This document shows, in pieces, positions 46,590 through 59,509 of a stretch of 64,000 nt of DNA. This DNA is from Anthonomus grandis grandis (Eukaryota > Arthropoda > Insecta > Coleoptera > Curculionidae), in assembly GCF_022605725.1 (NCBI RefSeq), contig NC_065551.1, forward strand, positions 23,560,001 through 23,624,000, written 5' to 3'. The notes under the pieces are model-generated. The model had not been told where the DNA came from. It did not search any database and saw only the letters and a list, made by a program, of their open reading frames with translations. A program made the position numbers and the translations under genes. Position 1 is the stretch's first letter. Every line of letters begins with the position of its first letter.

Positions 46590-47690
46590 TGATTACATCA
46601 TACACAGTAGATTACCGATAGATATAATTTAAGACTGTAGTAACAAATTTACAGCGGCTTTTGAGAGCATTTGTGAAGTAATACTTTGAAAAGCTTCTCC
46701 TATCTGCTCTTTCATATTTTCTAGTGTAGTCGGAGGTAACTTAAAAACAAAATACATACATTACATATCCCCATAAGAAAAAATCCCGCGCGGTCAAATC
46801 CAGAAATCTTGGAGGCCACTCGTTAGGACTACCGTTACTCCTATCTATCGGTTATGGAAAATATTATTTAAAACGCCTTTCAATATGCCGGTGTAATATA
46901 CGCTAATCCTTCTATATATAATCCATATTAACAGATACTTTTATTTACAGTAAGTCTATTATAAAAAAGATAAAAATATATTTTACACAGACATTTACGG
47001 TAGATATGTGGCGGTGCTGCATCCATTTGAAACCACATATTTATTCGAACGTATAGAGGAATATTCTCCAATAATACTAGAAAATCATTATTTAAGAACT
47101 CCAAAAATCTTGTTCCATCCAAATTTGCATAAAAAAAGTGCAGACCAATTACAAAGCCACCCATACATTAACAGATCATTTATGTTGATTATGGACTACT
47201 CTAAACGCATGCGGAGTAGTGATATAAATTATGTGTGTTAAAAGAGCCATTATTGTGAGAAGTGCATTCATTGGTAAATAGAACACTATTAAAAAAATTG
47301 TTATCTGCAACCTTATCCAAGACCGACATACAAAATTCAATTCTTTCGTTCTGGAAGACGATGAACTTTATAGAGATAAAAGAAACACTTGCTTCACTAA
47401 TGTTATGATTTTCTGCAATTTGGTTTTGCCCGATATGAGGATCGTCGACAACTTTTGGAATAACGGCCAATTCAATATCTTTATTCTGCATTATAGGTTT
47501 TCTTTTAGGATCCGTCTCAACACTTCCAGTTACTTTAAATTGAACCAACAGTCTTTCAAAAGCGGCCTTATTTGGATGATTTTTATTGGGCAACCTTTGA
47601 ACGTAGACGCGACATGCCAACAAGCTACTTTAGAGACATTGAATAAGAATAATGTAAATTTGTTCTTCTCTAGGGTAAACTTCATTTTCA
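46590..47690 (-). pseudogene. Mariner-like transposase, degenerate
   Basis: Minus strand. From 47690: MKFTLEEQIYIILIQCL with a stop, CRVYVQRLPNKNHPNKAAFE, LLVQFKVTGSV (helix-turn-helix region), PHIGQNQIAENHNISEASVS (second helix-turn-helix), SVLFTNECTSHNNGS where the usual SDE has become TNE (first catalytic Asp lost), LNNDFLVLLENIPLYVR, MWFQMDAAPPHIY with the second Asp (near 47025), RFLDLTARDFFLWGYV with the third Asp (near 46820), and LPPTTLENMKEQIGEAFQSI. The 47201-47623 stretch is open for 140 codons, the longest frame in the window, yet the gene is split by shifts and one catalytic residue is gone. Confidence 0.85.
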
Positions 47691-47931
47691 ATAAAGTAAT
47701 TTAAGCAAAAAAAAACTGTTAAAGCCTAACCAAATTATTAAACAAGGATATTAAAAAAGCATTTAAGTAACTGATAAATAAATTATAAACAACATGGCCT
47801 CCCAACCTGTCATTGCCTACTCAGTGAATATTGAATAAATTGCAAAAAATCAACAAGTATTTTTTTGAAAAAAATAATATTCATAAAATGTGAATGTTTA
47901 GGTATAGAAAGACCCGATTCGAAAAAAAATT

Positions 47932-48250
47932 ACAGGGCATTCCATTCAAATTAAGCAACTTATTGCCTTGTAAAAACAGTAATATTTTAAACCTAATTTT
48001 GGAACTCTTTCTATAAAATACTAACTTTTTCGTAAATAAAATAACATAGAAAACACATATTAAGAAATGTATAATTGAAATTCCCCCAGTATTTCCACGA
48101 AACAACACACTTTAATGTTTAGGCTGGATAAACCTTATTAAAATCTACCTTTATTAACGTTATAGAATCCAAATATGAAATAACATATAGGGTGTTGCAT
48201 TTAAAAACACATAACTTTTATATGTTTCTGAACTTTGAACCGCCCTGCAT
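47932..48250 (+). repeat. Mariner-type end, opposite orientation
   Basis: Starts ttacagggcattccattcaa and continues aagcaacttattgccttgtaaaaac and tttctataaaatactaac, matching the minus strand of 46150-46284 over at least 120 bp. A second end-like motif gccctgcatg lies near 48243 with different subterminal sequence. This may be a separate small element rather than an arm of the one with the transposase. Confidence 0.6.
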
Positions 48251-48844
48251 GTTAAAAAAATAATTTTAAAAGATATTCTGAAACTTCTGTGATATTCTCA
48301 ACTATTTAATTTTTTTTAACCTGTATTTTAGCCTAAGTATTTCGTATCGTATGTCGTGAATAACACTGTATATTAGCCTTTTGTTACATGCAAATTCTAT
48401 CAGAATGTGTAGCAAGAATTTTAAATAAATTAGATTTAAACTAAAATAAAATCTAATTATTAGTAGGTAATATTTGCATATTTTTCATGGCGGGTTATCT
48501 TAAAACATCGCAGTTCTACACCGGTCTAAAGAGAGGTGTATTTCCGATTTCAGACAGCAAAAAATAGCAATAGTTTTAAAGGTTAAAGAATGTTCATATA
48601 TTTGTAATGAAATATTTTGAGAATCAGATTAATTAAGCTTCGTTATCAACATCAGAAAAGGGTAGTAAAGCCATATTTTTCTGCATGAAATAAATTTTAA
48701 TCTGATACCAAGTAAAAATTAATGTAAGCGACGTAAAGGTAAATGTAAATGACATTTAACATGTTTTTAAAGCTTGACTTACGCTTAAATATAAGTTCTT
48801 TTAAAAGTTTTTCAAAATCAAAAACCTAAAAAATGTTGATTCAA
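48251..48844. other. No gene; AT-rich spacer
   Basis: No domain or repeat recognised. Confidence 0.4.
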
Positions 48845-51560
48845 AAAATTCATTTGTCTCGGTGAAGATCGCCAATTAATAGGTACAGTTCAGAGAGACA
48901 TTCATGCGATTTCCAATGGCTGTCTTCCACGTAAGACGATAACATAGTCTTTAGTACTCTGTTTACTCTCTCTATAAGGTTACAATGTGAAAAATAGTTA
49001 AGATTATACAAAATCTCAACACAATAGAGACTGCAAAGATTCATAACGACTCTTAAATTGAACTGCATTGTCACAACGCAACTGTTGACATACTCCAAAA
49101 ATCATAAAGATATTCTCCTTAATAATTTTAGTTACAGAAGAATCTGCAGAACGACGCAGAAGGAAAAACAAACTAAACTTACTGAGGTTATTTATCATTA
49201 CAATAATCATGTGGAGTTTTCGGAAGAGGACGTTACAGATCGGTACTAACAACTAACCAACATTTAGTACTTTACATCTACTTAGCCATAAGCCGGCTTC
49301 CTCTGTTCAAATCTAGTCTTCAGACAAATTTTACATATCCTTACTTAACGAGCAACATCACTTTTCATTTTCGGCCAATAGAAGATGATGGAAAGTCTTG
49401 TAAGTGCCAAGATGACCAGCAACTTTTTCCTCATTATGTTTACGTAAAAAATGTCTCGATCCTCTTTGGGAACCACCAATTTCCAATAATCTGAATCATT
49501 TCGAAGATATTAAGAGTCTCGTTTGATATGTTTGAAGATCTTACCGGCCTTAATTCGCCATTTGGGGTAATTAAAAGGAGATTTTTCAATCAGAAGACAC
49601 ATTTTGCTATACCAAGAGTCTTTAACATCACTAACATCTATAAAATTGGTTTCAATTTCACAAGGAATAGCTCTAGATAATGTATCTGGTACAATATGAT
49701 CTTTGCACGATGATGAATATTATTGTAATCGCTTAACCGCGGTAACCATCTACCTAATCGACCTTGGGAATACTTAAGATTTTCTATATCATAATAAGGT
49801 ACGACAATTAGTAGCGAGGTAAAACTTCGAAATTTTCAATTAGCATCTTAGTTTTTCGACTGCTCATAATGCTGCCAGAAATTCCCGCTGAGTGCTTAAC
49901 TCCGCTTGGCTGATAGATGAAGATAATGAAAGGTTACAGATCACGAACTATCGATCGTCATACTTTTGAGTTAAGACTGCCCAAGACCATAAGCTGAAGT
50001 GTCAGTATAGAAGGGATGCTCAAGGTTTGAACGGGCAAATATAGGTGCTGAAACCAAGGCATCTTTTATTATCCCAAAAGATTCGTCAGAGTTAGAATCC
50101 CAGACAAACTTTATGTCTTTTCGCAGAGGTGTTGAAAGAGGGGCAATCGCATCGCAAAATTTTCACATGTAGAAGCTGCAATTGAGTCGGTGATTATTGG
50201 AAGGAACTAACTCTAAAAAACTAAAATGTTGAAAAAAACTGTATATAAGCTACGTTTGTAAGTTTACGAAAAAACGTTAAGGTAGACTAAAAACAACTTA
50301 TATCGTAGGACATTTATCAAAAATATCAGTCACAGTTATGTTTTTAAAGTGGACCTAATTTTAAAAAATTACCTTAAAATTAGTTCATTTTAAAACCAAT
50401 TGTTTTTTGTTTAAAAATAAACTAAACAAATTATTAGTTTTAACGATTTTTAATGAATTTAATTCCAAAGGATAAGAGCACGTGTAAGTCCCCCAAAGTA
50501 ACCAATACGTAAGGCATTAAATATATTTAATGGCCTTGGTCTAATTCCTGGTTGTTTTAACTGAAACGTGTGCTTTTTTCATCTCCCTTTAAACTCCGAT
50601 GTCTGCAGGTGACCATTTTGGAAATATTTAAACTCCACGTGAAACATGACGCTGGTGTAAAAGTTTTCTTTTGTTAACGGGGAACGTTTTTACCCTATGA
50701 TTCAGTTGATATCACCAATTTTTTGTATAACGTTAGCCATCACCTATTAAAGTCCTTGATACCTTCCGTATGAATAGCTCTTATTGTTATGTTTAATTTT
50801 GCGTGAGCATTTTCAACTCATCCCAATCCAACTCAATATACTCCATAAGATCATAGCTGCGATCCGCTTTCTTTATACTTCGTTTAAACAGGCTGATGTC
50901 TTATCTCAGCCTAGAAATGAACGACCTGTTATGGGGAATCTTTGAATAATATTTTCAAACCTTCCTGACTCAACCAAAGCTAAGCAAAAACGAATGAAGG
51001 TGTGACTTTTAGCAAGACTGCACATAACAGCAAAATATGACAACCACGTCATCTTCCGCATTTGTTCTTGATAGTTGTTAAAAGTTACGTATTAAAACGA
51101 ACTAACTGGTATTTAGTTCCTTTCACCACTCAACCGCATTTATCAAATGTCACTGATTAATGGGAGTCACTTCCTTTATTTACCAATATATAAGACATAC
51201 TAAAAAATATGAGTTCACGTGTAAAAGTGAAATTCTTTGAGTTTGAGAGTTCTTTTTAATAATCACGAATTCAATTATAATGACGTCAAGATACCTAATG
51301 ACAAACTGATCTAGTTCTGGACGCTGAAAGGTGGCACGAGCATTGTGCAGACCAAAAAGCATTCTAGCGAACTGAAAAAGTCCTTTGGAAAGTACGGTAA
51401 AGGCTGTAAAAGGACTAGAAGATAGTTCGAGCTTACTTTGCCAGCAAGCATTTTTAATGTCCAAAGTAGTTAAGTACGTTGCATCGCGTAGCTTGCGCAA
51501 AATATCTGCATTTTGATTAAAAAGATGTTGAAACCGAAATTTGGGACTTAATATTTCAGT
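48845..51560 (-). pseudogene. Ty3/gypsy pol remnant: RT, RNase H, integrase
   Basis: Minus strand, order as in gypsy pol. 51500-51280: LRKLRDATYLTTLDIKNACW, PFTAFTVLSKGLFQFARMLF and GLHNARATFQR, then IRYLDVIII where the catalytic YLDD has become YLDV. About 51145-51090: KCG, a stop, VVKGTKYQLVRF. About 50120-49970: FVWDSNSDESFGIIKDALVS and FYTDTSAYGLG, the RT-RNase H junction. About 49470-49290: HNEEKVAGHLGTYKTF and CKICLKTR (HHCC zinc finger). 49230-48850: NLSKFSLFFLLRRSADSSVT, QQLRCDNAVQF and LIERVNRVLKTMLSSY, the integrase core with its D and E. The RT-RNase H spacing is about 0.8 kb too long. No LTRs were recognised. Confidence 0.85.
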
Positions 51561-54289
51561 AGTTTTTTTCCATTAATCATTTTTAAAAGTGGACAACTTA
51601 CGCTAATAATAGAAAATTACAAGTGGAAATGAGTGGCTTTATATCTTAAGCTTATTTGCAGTGTTTTAGGCCTCTCACTGTAAGCTTATGCTATTTTGTA
51701 AATTTTTGTTATATTTAATTATTCGATTGAGATACAGTAAAGCTTTGATATTTATAGATAATGTAATATTTGTCCGTTTCATAAAACTAATTATGGTATT
51801 ATTCAGCATATTTCTCCATTAGTTTGTAAGGCTTTAGGCAAACAAATCAATTTCATCGTTTCTTTAATAATTAAACTTTATAAAGATTTAGAGCATATTT
51901 TCTGATAGCTGTTATCTGTTTGTTAAAAGTTATAAATAAATAAAATAGATAAATAAAATTGGCGTTTTTTTCATATAACTTGCACAAATACATAGAAAAA
52001 ATATCTCAGACTGAGATAAAATATTGAATAATTTTACTCTTTTTTTATCGTTTAATTTCTGGACTATCTGGTAATGGTATTTCTAGTACTATGAAATAAA
52101 TATAAATTTGAAAAAAAATAAATTAAATACACCTTGGAGATTTTAACTCAAAACATCTTAATAACGTTTCGCCAAGACATTAATTGGCCAATCCTTATCA
52201 CTTAGATGAGCGGCGCGGAGTCTTAACCTTTCAGGTATAACCATTAATATCAATTATTTAACTTTTGGAGTCACAATTTTACGCTGCTTGACTTTATAGT
52301 AAATTTCATTTTGAATGCAGGTCACCGGTGCGATATTAAATTATGATTAATGCGACACTGAGTGCCACAAATTGTAATTTTATGCAAATTTACAGGAGCT
52401 TATCTTGAGTGAATTCCTGTCACGTAAATTAAATAGACATGACTAACTACGGATTATTATTCGGTAAACGAATTTTCTGCATTGAACTAAGCCAGAAATA
52501 ATCTTGGAAATAGTGGAAGTCTGGATAAATAAGGTAAAAAAATGTAAATTTTATTAACTTTGCCCATTGCATTATCGAAAAAATAGTTACACCATAGCCA
52601 AAACATAATTTTACACATAAATTACCTGGTAAATATAATTTTATCTTTAAACATTTTCATTCAAAGGCACAAAGGGACCACTGGGGTATGCAGATAATTT
52701 AGGATAATTTGATTTGTATTAGTTGGTTGGATACAAATAGAGCCACATAAATTAGTTTACTTAGTCAGATATAATATACATATGGTATGTTTAATAGCCA
52801 GTGAAAATTAATTCGGGATACAGTCCCTTTTGTCTAAGAGGGTTATTTTAAGCAGTATAAAAACTTATTACATTATCAAGGGTATGCTACCCTTAGGGCA
52901 TACAAATTAACCCATATATCCCCGATCGATTTCTATTAAAATATAATTGAATTTGCTCCCCCTTTGGTATTTTCTAAAACGAGATGGTATTTTCCTTTTC
53001 TTTATTGCCCCTCGGTCAAATAAAGAGTTTCGCGTGTAACACGCTTTTTAAATATTTGGTTTGTTTTATTATTCCTAAAAGAAAATTGCTTTTCGGGTGC
53101 TGTTTACAAATTAATATGGGATGAGGTAATTTCGTCGGGAATTAAGAAATAAAAGGGATAAAATTAGGTCATTGTCATGCCCGTTTATTATCCTAAAAAG
53201 AGGTCGTTTGCTGACGGGAATGCAATTAGAGTTTTACTTAAAGGCTGACTTGAATGGGTGAATTTTCCAATAAATCTCAGTTTGTGTTGTCATGCTTGAC
53301 CTTTTGTTCATGTGTTTGTATGTATATCTGTCTCTGTCATGTGATAAAATGGTAAACGTATATGAAGGGCCTTGTGTGTTTAGGATATGTTTTGTTTGAG
53401 AGAAGGTTTAGGTTCTATAGAGGGAGATTTCGTTACAAGGGTATTATATTGTATGAAAATCAATTCAAAATGTTATATTATTAGATGAAAATCAACTTAA
53501 TACATCTTAAACTGTTATAATACTAATAACAGTTTTTTTATTATAGCTTTAATACTTTTTAGATGTTTTTATGGAATTTAGTACTCGCCCTATAAGCGTC
53601 CATTTTTTTTTATTTAGAATACTTAAAAATAAAATTACCAGTGGGGTCTGTAATAATAGCGGATAATAACAATTTAACTATGTACAAAAATCATTTTAAT
53701 AATTTTGCTCAAAAATCGCATGTAGGGCGAGAAAAAGAAAACAAAATAAATTCGGATATAAAATGAATGGGTATTTTAGATATGTTTTTTTTATTATTAA
53801 GAAAAAACAACTAATAGCTCTTAATGTTTAAAGGACGTCTATTCAATTTTATAAAAGTTTCTAATGAGTTATTAAAGATAAAATAATAAAAATAACAATT
53901 TTTTTCTCGCTGCACAAAAGTTAAGAGATTTAGGACTTAGATTTATTTGATTTTTTTTTAATCATTTAAGAATTTAATACGCCGATTTGATAGACCAAAA
54001 TTTGGTTATACAGATATCCAAGAGTTTCATATTAAAATTAACCAAAGGACTTAAACATTTAAAATTAAAATTGTTTCAGCAGGTAGCATTTAGTATTTAA
54101 AAATTTTAATTATTTTAATATCTATTTATTTAAAGAAAAATAGTTATAAAAATAGTGATATTATAGAATTTCAAAAATATAAAAAAAATTAAAATCTTAA
54201 AATAAAATAGAAGATTTTTGAAGTAAAAACTGGAAAATTTAATATTAAAATTTTTACTTCAAAGATACTAGAAAGAGTTTTAAAAAGTC
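51561..54289. other. Long repeat-poor stretch, no gene
   Basis: 52140-53300 has mixed composition, runs such as cggcgcggag, and no transposon motif. It looks like unique, possibly conserved intronic or intergenic DNA. The rest is AT-rich. No exon with splice sites was convincing. Confidence 0.35.
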
Positions 54290-55200
54290 AGATTAAAACA
54301 TACTTAGATTAGAGCATAGTTTGCTATTTTCTCGATTATTCTTAGGCCTTTGATAAATAAAATCACTATTATAAATTAAATTTAATAAATAAATTCACTT
54401 TCTATTACTGACAATGCTCGAATTTCTAAATTTTGATGAGATCTTTCCGTCTCGAATCAGATTGTACTTGACATTCCGTACTAAGTCGGTGAAGCTTAAT
54501 GGGATGAAATCCTCTGCTTTGAGTCTCTCTTGGAATGTACCACAACGATCTATTCTATTCTATACCCTGTATACATATCAGTTCATCCTTATGCCTAAAC
54601 ACACAAATTTAATTTTGATTTTTCTAACTAATCTTAATTATTTCAAGTAAAAACCACTGCTTATGTTTATACCATAGTAAATTTAAGATGCTTCTTTTTG
54701 GAAGATGCAGTCTAGGGGACACATTTATCGGGTACATGGTCAACTGATCAAATATACTAATGTGGCTAACAATTTTGCAATAGCCTTGGATGGTAAATTG
54801 AGATTTAGTAAGCATATTTATCAATATATCAAGAAGGCCTTTTTTAACCTGAAGCAACTTTAGTCAGAGGCAGCTTCTTAATAAAGATCTAGGGAAAGTT
54901 TTATGTGATACTCTTGTGCTACCTCATTTCGCTTATTGTGATGTTGTATATGGTTCATGCATCTTCGCAAGCAATTCAAGATGGGTTCAGTACATTCAAA
55001 ATTTATTGCGTTAAATTTATAAGCGGTATGAGAAAACTTGATAAAGATGTGAGTAGTGAAATGCACGCAACGAAGTATTTTATTATGACTGGAAGCAAGT
55101 TACTTCATAGTCTAGTAATCTTCACAAAATATCTTTAAAAAGTGCTTCGAATAACTTTACCAGAAAATTAAGTTTACATATGATATTCATGACTTGGACT
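54290..55200 (+). pseudogene. Jockey-like LINE, polymerase 3' half
   Basis: Plus strand, shifted frames. 54410-54570: LNFDEIFPSRIRLYLTFRTK, SVKLNGMKSSALSLSWNVPQ and RSILFYTLYT, the SYLT.R...V and GVPQGSILGP blocks. 54735-54850: VHGQLIKYTNVANNFAIALD, GKLRFSKHIYQYIKKAFFNL and KQL. 54865-55010: QRQLLNKDLGKVLCDTLVLP and HFAYCDVVYGSC, the thumb and downstream region. The YADD block around 54620 is missing. An AT-rich run at 55200-55235 follows the 3' end. Confidence 0.75.
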
Positions 55201-55400
55201 TAAAAATAAAATAAATATTTATTTATTTATTGTTACACTGCCTAACAGTTATTAAACCAATTTTAAAGCAGTATCAATACTACAAACAAAATTATTTCAG
55301 ATTAAAGAAAAGCATCAGGCACTGTCGGAATCATGTTCCCTCAAGAGAGTCTGCATCATTGCAACACATAAAAAACACTGCCTCATGTTTATATGTAAAT

Positions 55401-55420
55401 ATGTCTCACGACTGAGACAT
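55401..55420. repeat. Perfect 7-bp hairpin
   Basis: atgtctc and gagacat pair around a six-base loop, in the gap between two LINE pieces that point toward each other. Short; could be chance. Confidence 0.3.
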
Positions 55421-55429
55421 ATTCAAGAT

Positions 55430-57930
55430 TTGGAATTTTAGAGACAGAATAGTTTTTTAAGTGTATCAATATCCTAAAATCCTCGGCTTAATCTGGTAAT
55501 CAATACAAAAGTTCTAGATGATTTCTGGTTTCATAATGTTTGATAAAAGTGAGCTTATTATCAAAGGTTACGCCAAGATCCCTGAAATATTCAGATCTAA
55601 GTAGCGATTTATTTTTTATGGAATAGTTGCATACAATAAGGCTAGTTTTAAGAGTAAATGACAGCACTTGGAATTTATCAATGTTCATCTCCAGTTTACT
55701 TAAATTGCACCAGTTAAAGACTCTGGATCATTCTGAAGAATTAGGCAGTTATTGATAAAATTAATACTGTAAAGAAGTTTGGAGTCATCTCCATATAGAA
55801 AACCTAGAGAGCTGAGCTGTTTATACACCTCATTAGTAAAGATATCAAACAAGAAAGGCCAAGAACTCAACCCTGAGGAACTCCAGAAGCAAAATCGTAA
55901 TGCTGAGAAATAAATATCAGATTCAGCGTGGCAGTTTGAAATAGTAGTACCCCCTTTCGAGAAACAATGTTGACAGGTAGAAATTACATAATATAGTATC
56001 AAGTGCAGGTTATGACAATAAAGAGGATAGAAACTGGTATATATATAGGACATAGATCAGTTTCGGGAAGACCACGTAAGATTCGTGGGAAAAATTTAGA
56101 CGCTGTAGTGAATTTAGGAAAACAAAATTAAAGCCTAGGATTTCGAAAACTGATCAGTATATTTATAAATCAACGAAGAATAAATGTGTTTCCAGAAACT
56201 ATCCGCATGGTACTGAAAAAGCAAGGCTATCAGACATATCAAGAAAACCAAGAAAGATCCCTGCATATAACCTCGACAAAAGCATTGAATAATGGACTTT
56301 TATCAACGTTTTCCAGGAGACAACTTCAAAAATATGTATATATTCGACGAGAGTGGTTTCCAGATTAATGTAAACCATCATAAAATCTGTCAAGAGAAAA
56401 TGTTAGTGTTGAAATTTCCAAATTGTCCACTAAAATATTGGTTTTAGGGAGCAATATTTCACCCTAGTATTTACGCTTCTCTGTATAGTTGATAGCACTA
56501 TTAACAGTGCAAAGTATAGTGATATTTTAAATTATTTTTTCTTGAAACGCCTCATGCTTAACATCCAGAGGGGTGAAGTTTTTTGCAGGATAATGCAAAA
56601 AATACTCAAGCTTGGATGCAAAAACTTTGTTTAAATCGTTTGGCTTTATAGGGTTATTACCTATTTTATAATTTAAATAATAAAAATATATACTTCATTG
56701 TATGTTGTATGTTCACAGTATAATCCGAGGAAGTAATTGGGAAAGAGTTAGTGGGAATAAACGATTTTTTTTTAAACTCGGAGAAAGCATCAATAATTTG
56801 TTAAGTGTCGGCGATGTGTTAGATGATCATTGTATACCATAGCATTTGGGATTTAAGTAGAACCCGATCGTTTAGAGCTTAAATATGATCAAAATTTGTT
56901 TGGATTAACTTTGACTCGTTGTTCTGCGTGGAGTATAAATTGTTTAGGTGAGACTTCAATATCTCTTTTAATTTGAGGCTAAACAAATTGTAAAAAAAAT
57001 CCTGATAGATGGTAATGTCTATGATTTTGATACCGCCAATGAATTGTGCTTTTTAGGTGAATATTCTTTTTAATTCCAGCAGTGCACCATAGAGATGATT
57101 TCAGTTTTGATACATGTGTTGTCTTATTATAACTGGTAAATAGGAATTTATAGATCTCATCGTAATCTAAGATTAATTCGGTGTCTTAATAATTAGGTGA
57201 CCAGTCCGTAGACAACAATTCCTAATATAAACTAATAAAATTTGGTTTTTTCAATATGTTTTATATTCTATATCTCCAATATTTTCCTTGTGAAGCATTT
57301 TTAGTTACTGTAAGTTGTTGAGTAAATGTTAATTAGAAGAAATGGGTGATGTGGAACTGATTTGCTGATCAGGTAAATGACTTCCTTGACACTAAATTGA
57401 GCATCATTAAAATGTAGAAGATCTAGCAAGGTATTTTTGAAGTTTCTTGTGATGTTGAAATTATGAGAATTTAGGATGTTAATGAGCCTCGTTAATTTGG
57501 TGGATAAAAGTGTTCTACGTAATTACCATATTCAGCGACATTAAGGTCATATGGTGAATCTTGCAATATTAAGAAGTGATAAACTGGCTCAAGGTCATTT
57601 AAAAAGCAGGATGACGATTATAATAATACATTTATTCCAGAATAAACGTTTGGAGCCGATTATGTCAATGTGGTCATGTATGAGTTTTAGGGAAAAGGAT
57701 GACTGTACTATTTATTGCCAAAATAATACAGTCGATTTTCATCTCTCTCCAAACCAGTAGCAATTTGATTACGATTACACCCTTAAAATTATAAGTTGAT
57801 CAGATCTAGTCAGCTTTCGGTGAAAGCTATAATTCCATAATCACAGTGTGTGGAAGAGTAGCGAATATTCATTAGTTTAGTGCGAATTCCACCTGTATTT
57901 TTAGAAGCAACATTAAAATATGATATTATA
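55430..57930 (-). pseudogene. Jockey-like LINE, split by a Tc1 element
   Basis: Minus strand. 57900-57800: TGGIRTKLMNIRYSSTHCDY and GIIAFTESW, the start of the APE-type endonuclease. 57100-56850: SLWCTAGIKK, RVKVNPNKF and YLSSKRSGS, the linker before the reverse transcriptase. 55950-55790: WPFLFDIFTNEVYKQLSSLG and FLYGDDSKLLYSI, the catalytic block with YADD changed to YGDD. 55690-55520: MNIDKFQVLSFTLKTSLIV and YFRDLGVTFDNKLTF. The N-terminal half of the reverse transcriptase, expected at 56700-56060, is replaced by an opposite-strand Tc1 piece. Stops and shifts throughout. Confidence 0.8.
56060..56670 (+). pseudogene. Tc1-like transposase inside the LINE
   Basis: Plus strand. SVSGRPRKIRGKNLDAVVNL (GRPRK linker, 56065), NVFPETIRMVLKKQGYQTYQ (56190), a frameshift, then MYIFDESGFQINVNHHK (catalytic Asp block of Tc1, near 56335), FFLKRLMLNIQRGEVF, and QDNAKNTQAWMQKLCLNRL in another frame (second Asp block, near 56590). 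The SPDLNPIE block is missing, so the 3' end is truncated or ended by the junction with LINE sequence. Inverted ends were not found. Confidence 0.75.
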
Positions 57931-59509
57931 TATATAATTCCTATATTAGAAATAAAGGCCGTGTTTATACAACTTTTAGTAATGCAAAACTCACAAATCT
58001 TAATTGAATATATAAGCATAAGCTTAATTAACTTAATTAATGCATAACTTAAGCATAAAACTGCATAACATTCATAAATTTTTTTCAGAGCATAAATTTT
58101 GAAATTTGTCAACTTCCTGCTTATGCATTATGAGTTATTATAGTGAGGGGGTATATAAGCGGATGTTTATGGCTGTAATATTTAAAATTTAAAAATAGGA
58201 CTTATGACTAGACATTTCAAAAATTGCATATGCCCCAGAATCGTTTGTTACTTGTATTCACATTTGACATTTAAATTTACAAAAGTATATAAATTTAAAA
58301 AAATTTTACTAAATTTAAAAAAAAAGCACAACTATTTGAAGCAAAATACCTTAATAACAAAAAAACCGGACTAAAAAGATACTCAGTTTTAAATCGTATT
58401 AGAGGCATTAACTGAAGAATGATTTAACAACAACAAACATGAAATTACAGAGTTAAAAGTTAATCCAGCTTTCAGTGTTCACATTTTAAACTTAGACTTA
58501 CTTAAAAATAGAATTACAAAAAACAACCAAATAAAGATTGAAACGTTTTATTAATTCAGGCTCGAAATGTTGGTATTTTTTCTGACCATTTTATGTTTTA
58601 TACCAGTATCACCAGTCTGGGATATAAGAGCAGATTTTAGATATAATTGGTTTTTTATAGTAAATGTTTCAAGGCACATATTTTAGGTCCTTCAGATTTT
58701 GTTCCAAAATCACCCGATCTAAACAGAACAGAAATAAACAGAATACTATATAAAAAGTCTCAGAGATTAATATTTTTTTCCTTAAAAAAGACAAATAATA
58801 ACAAATTGATTTAGTATAAGAACTACAATACCAAAAATTATTTAAAATTTCGATTGCGCTATTTTTCACATTATATGGCAACAATGCTAGCACGAGTCAC
58901 GACGACTCTGGCCGATTTTTAGGTTATGCTTTTTTGTTCAAAATGTTTGTGACATTCTCATATTATATACATACTAGACTCTTTACCTTACTTACAATAA
59001 TCGTTTTCACAGATGTGCTAAATAAAAAAACGCTGACATCACCCTACGAATGAAAGTCAACTAGCGCAAGCCACCTAAATCCAAAAGAAATAGCTTTTTC
59101 CTGTTCCCCTTAGTTTTTTTTTCTCGGCTAATAGCAAAAAAGCATTTCCACTGAGGGCAATCAATAGCTCTTTGTCGGACATCCTTTTTCATTTTCCAGA
59201 TTCACTTCCGCTTTTCCTCGTTTTTTCACCGGATTGTGATAGATTATTCAATTTTCCGCTGATCGGCACAAAGGCAGAATGCAATAATTAATACAATAAA
59301 GAAAAACCATTAATAAAACCAATATTTACTAAAATACGACCTCGTTTTGAAGATAAAACGGTTTCGTTTTAGAAAACGAACATGCTCCAGGAATGCTGTA
59401 CATTTTCTCTTCCCGAGCGTTTTATCAGAATGGAGAATTTGTTAGCGGAACTTCCCTTACACATCCTATCTGGAAAGACATAATTTATTTTATTTTTAGA
59501 GAAAATAAA
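57931..59509. other. No gene; part is repeat-free
   Basis: 57931-58980 is AT-rich with no domain; the LINE 5' end may reach into it. 58980-59340 has a mixed composition with many polypyrimidine tracts. The 126-codon frame at 59393-59773 overlaps the following repeat, whose other copy does not keep the frame, so I do not call it a gene. Confidence 0.35.

Noticed and set aside
47008..47704. Open frames on the plus strand over the mariner transposase
   Set aside because: Shadows of the minus-strand transposase, which has recognisable motifs.
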